Shown here: one piece after another, positions 17,463-24,501 of the stretch
Numbering within the stretch: the first letter of the stretch is position 1
How the letters are laid out: every line of letters starts with the position of its first letter
DNA from: Paraburkholderia fungorum
Lineage (GTDB): Bacteria; Pseudomonadota; Gammaproteobacteria; Burkholderiales; Burkholderiaceae
Reading direction: 5' to 3'
Assembly (NCBI RefSeq): GCF_902833645.1
Contig: NZ_CADFGE010000011.1
Coordinates: forward strand, 124,001-188,000
DNA: 64,000 bases
Notes under the pieces: generated by a model
Database searches by the model: none
Told to the model about the DNA's origin: nothing
Seen by the model: the letters and a program-made list of their open reading frames with translations, nothing else
Position numbers and translations under genes: made by a program

Positions 17463-18497
17463 ATGTCAACCGCCACGCCGCAGCACACCGACCATACGAT
17501 CGACGGTGAGCCGATCCCCACACTCGACGACATCGCCACGCAGCACTTTGCCCTGACACCGTGGGTGACACGAACGCCGGTGTTCGACCGGCTCGATTTT
17601 CCGTCGCTGGAAGGCACGGTGGTGAACTTCAAGTTCGAGTTGCTGCAGGCGGGCGGCAGCTTCAAGGCGCGCGGCGCGTTCACCAACCTGCTCGCGCTCG
17701 ACGAAGCGCAACGCAGCGCGGGCGTTACCTGTGTTTCGGGCGGCAACCATGCCGTGGCGGTCGCCTACGCGGCAATGCGCCTTGGCATCAGCGCGAAGGT
17801 CGTGCTGTTTCGCGCGGCCAATCCGGCACGCGTAGCCTTGTGCCGGCAATATCGCGCGGAGATCGTGTTCGCGGAGAACATTGCCGAAGCATTCGAACTG
17901 GTGCGCCGTATCGAAGCGGAAGAAGGCCGCTACTTCGTGCACCCGTTCAATGGTTATCGCACCGTGCTGGGCTCGGCCACGCTCGGCTATGAATGGGCCA
18001 CGCAAACGCCCGATCTCGAAGCGGTGATCGTGCCGATCGGCGGCGGCGGGCTCGCCGCCGGTGTGGCCACCGCCATGCGGCTCGCCAATCCCAAGGTGCA
18101 CATCTACGGCGTCGAGCCCGAAGGATCGGATGCGATGGGCAAAAGCTTTGCCGCCAATCACACGATCAAGATGGGCCACATGCACACCATTGCCGATTCA
18201 CTGGCATCGCCCCATACCGAGGAATACAGCTACGAGTTGTGCCGCCGTCATATCGACCGCCTCGTCACCGTCTCCGACGAGCAGTTGCGCGCGGCCATGC
18301 TGACCTTGTTCGGACAACTTAAGCTAGCTGTCGAACCGGCCTGCGCCGCGGCTACGGCAGCGCTGCTCGGGCCGCTGCGCGAAACACTGCAAGGCAAGCG
18401 CGTCGGCGTGCTGCTGTGCGGGACCAATACCGACCCGGTCAGTTTTGCCGCGCATATCGAACGGGCGCGCCACAGCCAGTCACAGTTTCCAGAATAG
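17463..18497 (+). CDS. PLP-dependent threonine/serine dehydratase
   Basis: The 344-residue protein belongs to fold-type II PLP enzymes. The Schiff-base lysine is in QAGGSFKARGAFTNLLAL. The substrate-side motif is SGGNHAVAVAYAA, where most threonine dehydratases have SxGNHAQG. The phosphate loop is PIGGGGLAAGVATAM. There is no C-terminal ACT domain, so it is the short catabolic or racemase-like form rather than biosynthetic IlvA. It may deaminate threonine or serine to a 2-oxo acid and ammonia, or act on another hydroxy-amino acid. It follows argE by 55 bp. ATG 17463 matches the expected N-terminus; no strong ribosome site is seen. Confidence 0.85.
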   Translation: MSTATPQHTDHTIDGEPIPTLDDIATQHFALTPWVTRTPVFDRLDFPSLEGTVVNFKFELLQAGGSFKARGAFTNLLALDEAQRSAGVTCVSGGNHAVAVAYAAMRLGISAKVVLFRAANPARVALCRQYRAEIVFAENIAEAFELVRRIEAEEGRYFVHPFNGYRTVLGSATLGYEWATQTPDLEAVIVPIGGGGLAAGVATAMRLANPKVHIYGVEPEGSDAMGKSFAANHTIKMGHMHTIADSLASPHTEEYSYELCRRHIDRLVTVSDEQLRAAMLTLFGQLKLAVEPACAAATAALLGPLRETLQGKRVGVLLCGTNTDPVSFAAHIERARHSQSQFPE

Positions 18498-18546
18498 AGC
18501 CCATCCGCTCTTTCAGCTTTAGGGGACTAGCCTATCGCTCTCAGAT

Positions 18547-18555
18547 TGGTATGAT
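18547..18555 (+). promoter_or_regulatory. Extended -10 promoter element for mscL
   Basis: TGGTATGAT is an extended -10 (TGn then TATGAT) located about 30 bp before the mscL start. I see no good -35 element. The same spot lies in a small palindrome, ATGATTCGATCAT. Confidence 0.4.
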
Positions 18556-18584
18556 TCGATCATCGACTTCTGGGAGGAACATCT

Positions 18585-19034
18585 ATGAGCATGATTAAGG
18601 AATTCAAGGAATTTGCCCTCAAAGGCAACGTAATGGATCTGGCTGTCGGGGTGATTATCGGCGGCGCATTTTCCACAATCGTCAATTCAATTGTTAAAGA
18701 CCTGATCATGCCGGTTGTCGGCGTTGCTACCGGCGGCCTCGATTTCTCCAACAAATTCATTCGCCTCGGCGATATTCCAGCGAGTTTCAAAGGCAGTCCG
18801 GAATCGTATAAAGACTTGCAGACGGCAGGCGTGGCGGTGTTCGGTTATGGCTCGTTCATCACGGTGGCCATCAACTTCGTGATTCTCGCGTTCATCATTT
18901 TCCTGATGGTCAAGTTCATCAACAATCTGCGCAAACCGGCTGAAGCCGCACCGGCGGAACCGCCGCCAACGCCGGAAGATGTCGTGCTGCTGCGCGAGAT
19001 CCGCGATTCGCTGAAGAACGCGCCGCCGCGTTAA
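18585..19034 (+). CDS. mscL: Large-conductance mechanosensitive channel
   Basis: The 149-residue membrane protein opens when the membrane is stretched and releases solutes during osmotic downshock. The N-terminal helix MIKEFKEFALKGNVMDLAVG leads into TM1 (VGVIIGGAFSTIVNSIVKDL). A periplasmic loop follows, then TM2 (VAINFVILAFIIFLMVKFIN), and a cytoplasmic bundle ending in EDVVLLREIRDSLKN. GGGAGG eight bases upstream is a strong ribosome site. Length is close to the family norm with a slightly Pro-rich linker. It stands alone between terminators. Confidence 0.97.
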   Translation: MSMIKEFKEFALKGNVMDLAVGVIIGGAFSTIVNSIVKDLIMPVVGVATGGLDFSNKFIRLGDIPASFKGSPESYKDLQTAGVAVFGYGSFITVAINFVILAFIIFLMVKFINNLRKPAEAAPAEPPPTPEDVVLLREIRDSLKNAPPR

Positions 19035-19059
19035 GGTTTCCGCATCGAGCATTGGCACC

Positions 19060-19095
19060 GGTGCATTAGCCAGTGCACTAGCCGGTGCATTAGCC
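19060..19095. repeat. 12-bp tandem repeat, 3 copies
   Basis: GGTGCATTAGCC, AGTGCACTAGCC and GGTGCATTAGCC follow each other directly, between the mscL stop and the terminator. Confidence 0.7.
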
Positions 19096-19105
19096 GGCGA
19101 CAATG

Positions 19106-19145
19106 AAAAAGGCCTGTAGCGCGAAAATCGCCACAGGCCTTTTTT
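19106..19145. terminator. Bidirectional terminator between mscL and hybrid kinase
   Basis: AAAAAGGCCTGT pairs perfectly with ACAGGCCTTTTT. It lies between two convergent genes and can serve both. Confidence 0.85.
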
Positions 19146-19193
19146 CTATCCTGCACGCCAGTTATCTCATCTCAATCGGGGCCGAATGTACAA

Positions 19194-21209
19194 CTAGGCG
19201 CCCTTTGCGGCCGCATCCTTTTCGTCCTTATCTCCGCCTTCGCCCTTTTCCGCCTTCAGGTTCAGCGCGCTTTCAATCATCGTTTCGAGCTGGCCGAAAT
19301 TGACGGGTTTAGTCAGATGTGAAGTAAAGCCCGCGCTCAGGCAACGGCGCACGTCTTCGTCGGTGCCGAAGCCGGTCAACGCAACCGCCGGCGCATCCGA
19401 ATGCTCGCGGAACGCCTTGACGAAATCGAGACCGGTGCCATCCGGCAAGCCCACATCGCTGATCACCAGATCGAAGTTCTGCAACTGGGTGGCGGCCAAC
19501 GCATCGTCAACCCGCCCCACCACGGTCACGTCGTGCCCCAGGCTGCGAATCAGCTGCGCCATCACCTCGGCGGTATCCACGTGGTCTTCGATCAGCAGGA
19601 TGGTCAGCAAACCGGGCGGACGCACCTCATCGGGCGCGGCGACAGGCGTCAGCTCCTCCGGCGCGGCGGCCGTGGGCAGCGTGATCGTGAAGGTCGCGCC
19701 GCAGTGCGGCCCCGGACTCTGTGCGATCACCGTACCGCCGTGCACGTCGGTCAGCGCCTTGGTGATCGCGAGACCCAGGCCCAGGCCGCCGAATTGCCGC
19801 GTCATGTTCTGATTGCCCTGCTCGAAGGCATTGAAAAGCTTGCCGATCTGCTCGGGCTCGATACCGATGCCGGTATCCTCGACCGATATCTGCACATGCA
19901 TGCGTTCATCATGCGTGCGCACGTAGATATGACCGCCGTCCGGTGTGAATTTGGCCGCGTTGCGGATCAGGTTCCACAACATCTGCTGCAGTCGTGCGCG
20001 GTCGGCGAGCACGTAGTGTTGCTCGGCATTCTTGTGGACGTGTACGTCCTGCTGCTTGACCTGGATCTCGCTGCGGAAGAGTTCGAGCACGCTGTCGATC
20101 ACCTCATGCACGTCGACCGTTTCGAGCGACAGACGCAGCTTGCCATTCGCCACACGCGTGAGGTCGAGCAGATCGTCGATCAGACGCGCTTCGAGTTCGA
20201 CGTTGCGGCGGATCATGCGCACGCTCGTGCGTGCCTGGTCGGGCAGACCCGGGATCATCTCCAGCACGCTGGCCCCCGCCAGCACCGGCGTGAGCGGTGT
20301 GCGCAATTCGTGCGACAGCATGGCGAGGAAGCGGTCTTTCGCACGATTGGCTTCTTCCGCGATCTGGCGAGCGGCCTGCTCCGAGGCGAGCAGGCGTTCG
20401 CGCTCCTCGATCGCCTCGCGCTGGGGATGAATATCCGTGCAACTGCCGAACCATTTGCTGATATTGCCCTCGGGGTCGCGCATGGCGACCGCACGGGCGT
20501 CGAACCAGCGATATTCGCCGTCATGGCGGCGAATCCGCAGTTCGTGCCGGTAATCGCCGGCGCCGTCCGTCACCGCCTTGAGCCAGGTCCGGCGAATCTC
20601 TTCACGATCGTCGGGATGCACCGCTTCGAGCCATGCGAGGCCGTACGAACTGCTTTCCGACAATCCCGTGTAGTCGAACCACTGCTTCGACAGGAAATCG
20701 CAATCGCCCGCGGCGTTGCAGGTCAGCACGAGGTGCGGCAACGCCTCCGACAAGGTCCGGTAATGCTGTTCGCGGTCGCGCAACAGCAAGGCTTCAGCCG
20801 ACGCCTTTTGCAGACGCACCTGGGAAAGCACGCGCTCAACGGCTTCCGGCAAGTAATCGAGGTAATCACCGGATTTCGGCACCACGTCGGACACGCCCGC
20901 GCGTAACGCTTCGATCACGCGCGATTCGTCAGTGAAACCGGTCACGAGGATGGCAGGAATCCGCACACCTTCGGCCCGCAAACGGCGAAAGAAGTCGAGG
21001 CCGGTTTCGGGCCCGCTCAACTGGTAGTCGAGCACCAGCAGGTCGGGCGCGCCGGCAGCAAGCCGCTCGCGGGCCGTGTCGATACCGGCGCAGATGGCAA
21101 CCCGGCAGCCGGCGCGTTCGAGCGATTTGCGCGCGAGCCGCAGGATGCCTTCGTCGTCATCGACGACCAGCACATATGCGGCGGGTTGCGTGGACACTTC
21201 TTCGGTCAT
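19194..21209 (-). CDS. Hybrid sensor histidine kinase (REC-PAS-HisKA-HATPase-REC)
   Basis: The 671-residue soluble protein has no membrane segment. An N-terminal receiver domain has its acceptor at Asp61 (DLLVLDYQLSG). A PAS/PAC domain spans about 150-265 (EYRWFDARAVAMRDPEG). The kinase core has phospho-His300 in FLAMLSHELRTPLTPVLAG, N-box LIRNAAKFTPDGG, G1 box EDTGIGIEPEQI and GGLGLGLAITKALT. A C-terminal receiver follows (FDLVISDVGLPDGTG). The C-terminus is charged (KGEGGDKDEKDAAAKGA). It is the last gene of a three-gene unit with a receiver-only protein and a CHASE3-like kinase, suggesting a phosphorelay. Input and output are unknown. Confidence 0.9.
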   Translation of the reverse strand: MTEEVSTQPAAYVLVVDDDEGILRLARKSLERAGCRVAICAGIDTARERLAAGAPDLLVLDYQLSGPETGLDFFRRLRAEGVRIPAILVTGFTDESRVIEALRAGVSDVVPKSGDYLDYLPEAVERVLSQVRLQKASAEALLLRDREQHYRTLSEALPHLVLTCNAAGDCDFLSKQWFDYTGLSESSSYGLAWLEAVHPDDREEIRRTWLKAVTDGAGDYRHELRIRRHDGEYRWFDARAVAMRDPEGNISKWFGSCTDIHPQREAIEERERLLASEQAARQIAEEANRAKDRFLAMLSHELRTPLTPVLAGASVLEMIPGLPDQARTSVRMIRRNVELEARLIDDLLDLTRVANGKLRLSLETVDVHEVIDSVLELFRSEIQVKQQDVHVHKNAEQHYVLADRARLQQMLWNLIRNAAKFTPDGGHIYVRTHDERMHVQISVEDTGIGIEPEQIGKLFNAFEQGNQNMTRQFGGLGLGLAITKALTDVHGGTVIAQSPGPHCGATFTITLPTAAAPEELTPVAAPDEVRPPGLLTILLIEDHVDTAEVMAQLIRSLGHDVTVVGRVDDALAATQLQNFDLVISDVGLPDGTGLDFVKAFREHSDAPAVALTGFGTDEDVRRCLSAGFTSHLTKPVNFGQLETMIESALNLKAEKGEGGDKDEKDAAAKGA

Positions 21210-21288
21210 GCGGAGTCTTCTTTCGCTAGGTCTGATAGGGCTATCTTGTCATGAGCCGCTTTCGGCGCGCCTTCACCTGCGCCTTCCG

Positions 21289-21768
21289 TCAAGGCGCGCC
21301 CAGCCGGTGGCCCGCCGGCAGTTTGACGACTTGCAGGAAGAAGCCGAGACGGCGAACGGCTTCGATGAAGGCGTCGTATTCGACCGGCTTGGTGATATAG
21401 ACATTGCAGCCGAGTTCGTAGCAGCGCTCGATTTCGCGCGGATCGTCGGTCGTGGTCAGCACGATCACCGGCACCGCGGCTGTCTGCGGCGAATCCTTCA
21501 GACGCCGCAATACCTCGAAGCCATCCACCCGCGGCATCTTCAGATCGAGCAGCACGACGAAATTCGTCAAATCCTCCCGAGGCGGGTAAGGACTGGCCGC
21601 AGCGTCCGCGGGCGCCGGGCCGAAGAAGTAATCGAGTGCCTGCTGGCCATCGCGAAAGCGCACGAAGCCGTTTGAAACACCGGCACGGCGCAAATTGCGC
21701 TCGACCAGCGTGGCGTGGCCGTCGTCGTCCTCGATCAGCACGATGCTGACCGTTTCCCCGTGACTCAT
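21289..21768 (-). CDS. Single-domain response regulator (Rcp1-like)
   Basis: The 159-residue protein is a receiver domain alone, with acidic residues in SIVLIEDDDGHATLVERN, the acceptor Asp75 in VVLLDLKMPRVDGFEVL, and Lys in NVYITKPVEYDAF. The insertion before the acceptor and the ending FFLQVVKLP are typical of the Rcp1 class that partners phytochrome-type and similar kinases. It has no DNA-binding output, so it likely passes phosphate onward or binds another protein. It sits between the two kinase genes, 77 bp after the first and 79 bp before the second. Confidence 0.9.
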   Translation of the reverse strand: MSHGETVSIVLIEDDDGHATLVERNLRRAGVSNGFVRFRDGQQALDYFFGPAPADAAASPYPPREDLTNFVVLLDLKMPRVDGFEVLRRLKDSPQTAAVPVIVLTTTDDPREIERCYELGCNVYITKPVEYDAFIEAVRRLGFFLQVVKLPAGHRLGAP

Positions 21769-21845
21769 ATGCCCTCCGGGCTGACAATCCGTTTTTGCAT
21801 CATGTTTTAGCTATCCCCACCTTTTTTCCCGATGCCTGCCCTGAC

Positions 21846-23456
21846 TCAATTGCGCGCGGGCTGTTCCGGCAGCACGACGAAAAAGGTCGATCCCGCCCCT
21901 TCCGCGGACTCGACCCAGATGCGCCCGCCATGCCGTTCCACCATCCGCCGCACCACGGCGAGGCCCACGCCGTCTCCGTTCGCGACGTCGCCGTGCAAGC
22001 GCTGAAAGGCCCGGAACACCTTCGACATATACGCCGCCGGAATGCCGAGGCCGTTGTCACGCACATAATAAGTGCGCGTGCGTAACGCGCGCGGTTCCGT
22101 CTCGTCGACCGGTTCCGGCTCCAGCGCGCCGATCTCGATGCGCCCGCTACGCGCCGGATCGAGATAATTGAGCGCATTACCGACCAGGTTGCTGAAAATC
22201 TGCTCGATCGCACCCGGGTCGCCCCACGCCGGCGGCAATTCGCGCACGGTGACCACGGTCGCCCGCTGGCTGATCACGCCCTGCAACGCCTCGACCACCC
22301 GTCCCACCACGCGTCCGACACTGACCCGCTGCCATTGGTATTCAAGCCGGCCGGCACGCGAAATCCGCAAGAGCGCGTCAATGATCGCCGCCGCCTGCGT
22401 TACCGCGGCGCGCAGATATTGCAGAGACTCGCGCACGTCGCCGTCAAGGATATGCACCATGCGCCGATGCTCGGACTCCGGCAGATTCGCCGCCTCGACG
22501 ATGCTGTCCAGTTCGTCACACGACACCTGCAATTCTTTCGAAAAGCCCTGCAGATTCACCAGCGGCGAGCGCAGATCGTGCGATACGCTGTAGATGAACA
22601 TTTCGTTGTCTTGCGTCTCCTGGCGCAGCGCTTCATTCACACCGGCCAGCTCCCGCGCGCGCGCCTCGAGCCGCGCTTTCAGCAGGGTCTGCTCGCCTTC
22701 GGCCTCGCGCAGGCGTGCACCCGTCTGATGCAGCACCGCGTCGAGCGCGGCAATTTCGTCGCTGCCGGACAGCGGCGGAGCCAGCTCCCAGCCGCGGCCC
22801 AGACGTTCGGCGTTGTCCGTCAACACTTCCAGACGCCGGCCGATACTACGCGCAAACACCACCGCGGTGACCGCCCAGATCAGCATCGACCCCAGCACGG
22901 CGGCGATCAGCGCGTACTGCTGGCGTTCATGGCGCCGTGTCAGGGCCGCGGATCGCTCGGCGTCGAGCCGCGAGGCTTCGCTGCTGAATTCGGCGAGCTG
23001 GTCGCGAAACAACGCGATCTGCGAAGGGAGCCCGCCAGTATCCTGCGCCGCAAACGAAGTCACGTTGTGTCCGGCGCGCAGCGCCTGCGCGATCGCATTG
23101 GCCTGCTCGCGATACGCCTCGATCGCCTGTTGCATTCTGCGTACGCGTTCGGCCTGCTGCGGCGTATCGGCCACCAGCGTTTCGAGGTTCGAAAGCCGGT
23201 CGCCGAGATCGACCCAAACGGTATGACGGTCGATAAACGACGGATCGCCGACGACCATACCCGTGCGGACCCGCGCGGCCTGACGCAGCAGCGGATCGAC
23301 AATGGCCGACGACTGATAAAGGATCTGCTTGCTGTTGCTGACCCACTGCGCGGCCTGCGCCGTTTGCTCCTGGGTATCGAAGAGGACGCCCAGAAGCGCC
23401 AGCTCGACCACGCTCGGCACTGCAATCAGCAGCAGACCCTTGGTGAATAGTTTCAT
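21846..23456 (-). CDS. Membrane sensor histidine kinase, CHASE3-like input
   Basis: The 536-residue kinase has TM helices at about 8-26 and 181-203. They enclose a helical extracytoplasmic domain of about 150 residues with a CHASE3-like pattern (VRTGMVVGDPSFIDRH). A HAMP region and coiled coil follow (RARELAGVNEALRQETQDN). The dimerisation domain has His293 in MFIYSVSHDLRSPLVNLQGF. The ATPase domain has N-box NLVGNALNYLDP, G1 box VRDNGLGIPAAYM and GDGVGLAVVRRMVERHGG. It is the first gene of the unit. A promoter with near-consensus boxes lies about 135 bp upstream. The SHDLRSPL type commonly pairs with Rcp-like receivers, matching the next gene. Confidence 0.9.
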   Translation of the reverse strand: MKLFTKGLLLIAVPSVVELALLGVLFDTQEQTAQAAQWVSNSKQILYQSSAIVDPLLRQAARVRTGMVVGDPSFIDRHTVWVDLGDRLSNLETLVADTPQQAERVRRMQQAIEAYREQANAIAQALRAGHNVTSFAAQDTGGLPSQIALFRDQLAEFSSEASRLDAERSAALTRRHERQQYALIAAVLGSMLIWAVTAVVFARSIGRRLEVLTDNAERLGRGWELAPPLSGSDEIAALDAVLHQTGARLREAEGEQTLLKARLEARARELAGVNEALRQETQDNEMFIYSVSHDLRSPLVNLQGFSKELQVSCDELDSIVEAANLPESEHRRMVHILDGDVRESLQYLRAAVTQAAAIIDALLRISRAGRLEYQWQRVSVGRVVGRVVEALQGVISQRATVVTVRELPPAWGDPGAIEQIFSNLVGNALNYLDPARSGRIEIGALEPEPVDETEPRALRTRTYYVRDNGLGIPAAYMSKVFRAFQRLHGDVANGDGVGLAVVRRMVERHGGRIWVESAEGAGSTFFVVLPEQPARN

Positions 23457-23862
23457 GTTCGCCCGAAGGGTCGTTCAAGCCGCGGCGTGCCTGCCGGTCG
23501 TGCATCGACCACGCGCGTCGCCGCGCCGCGCGGGCGGCCCGTTGCGATGCGGGATTGGCGAGCACGCCACGGTGCAGCCGGACGGGCCATTATCGACGTG
23601 AATGTGAGATATTTCAACGTAGTGACTGGATGCGCTCGCCCACACAAAAATGACTTTTTTATTGATACAGGATGTTTTTTCGGCGGCGCCTGAGTCTATG
23701 ATGGAGACAGATGTGCTGGGAAGCGAAAGCGCGCGGCGAGGCGGTTCGGCATGATTCGTGCGGGAGGCGGTGGGGCGGCGTAGGCGTCGAATCACCGTGA
23801 ATCCGGCCTTGTCGTATGCTATAAAAGATCGACGTGCGGCGCGCGAAGCCGGGAGTTGTCGC
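23457..23862. other. Divergent intergenic region
   Basis: This stretch holds the promoter of the kinase operon on the minus strand (23589-23617) and the leader of the unknown plus-strand gene. A locally AT-rich segment (about 23640-23680) lies between them. I see no RNA gene. Confidence 0.5.
23589..23617 (-). promoter_or_regulatory. Sigma70-type promoter of the kinase operon
   Basis: On the reverse strand TTGAAA (23617-23612) and GATAAT (23594-23589) are separated by exactly 17 bp. Five of six bases match the consensus in each box. It would give a leader of about 125 bases before the kinase ATG at 23456. Confidence 0.6.
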
Positions 23863-24357
23863 ATGAGGACGCTGCGTTTCTTGCAATTCTTTTTCAGGCG
23901 AATTTTTATGTCCTTCCCGAAAAAGCGTAGACGCGCGAAGGTGGACGGCGATGAGTCGTTCCTCGCGGTACTACGGCATTTCAAGCCGTTCGGTCAGCTC
24001 GACACCAAAATTGCCCGCGCCCGCGCGCAAGACGAGCCGGTGCTCTATGCGCATGTACTGCCCGGGCTCGACGTTCTGCTCTGCAGCGTACGAGGCGCGC
24101 AACCGCCCTATCCCGCGCCCGCCGAATTGCGGCGGCGTTGCATCGAATCCATTACCAATGCACTGGAGCAGCCGCTGGATGGGCTCGAAAACGGCGGGTA
24201 CTGGTATGAAGCCGACGGCTTCGGCTTTCTGGTCTTTGCCAGCCGGGCTCGGGGCAAGATCCTGACGGAGTTTGGCGCCACCCGCGTTGGCGGCGCCCGG
24301 CGCGGGGTTCGCCGGCAGGATGCCGCGGGAGATGCCGCACCGCGCTCGCTCAGGTAG
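23863..24357 (+). CDS. Hypothetical protein (164 aa)
   Basis: I do not recognise a family. The start at 23863 (MRTLRFLQFFFRRIFMSFPK) has GGGAG seven bases upstream. An internal ATG at 23908 (MSFPKKRRRAKV) is the main alternative, giving 149 residues. The body reads as a small globular domain (LRHFKPFGQLDTKIARA, VLPGLDVLLCSVRGAQPPYP, LDGLENGGYWYEADGFGFLV, SRARGKILTEFGATR) and ends in a basic tail. The Arg/Lys-rich N-terminus may bind nucleic acid or membrane. It is divergent from the kinase operon and convergent with the AsmA gene. The intact frame and regular codon use suggest a real gene. Confidence 0.65.
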   Translation: MRTLRFLQFFFRRIFMSFPKKRRRAKVDGDESFLAVLRHFKPFGQLDTKIARARAQDEPVLYAHVLPGLDVLLCSVRGAQPPYPAPAELRRRCIESITNALEQPLDGLENGGYWYEADGFGFLVFASRARGKILTEFGATRVGGARRGVRRQDAAGDAAPRSLR

Positions 24358-24372
24358 TTCTTTCCTTCCCTT

Positions 24373-24407
24373 ATCGGCGCCAGCGTTTTCAGCCACGCGG
24401 CGCCGAT
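24373..24407. terminator. Hairpin between convergent genes
   Basis: ATCGGCGCC pairs with GGCGCCGAT across a 17-base loop. No T-run follows directly, so its role in termination is uncertain. Confidence 0.35.
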
Positions 24408-24501
24408 TCCCCGTCTTTCTCTTTCTTTTCCTCTTTTGCCGTGGCACGCGCCGCTTGCGCGATGCTCACGCCCAACGGCCGCGGGTCTCGGGCAAAAAGC
24501 C

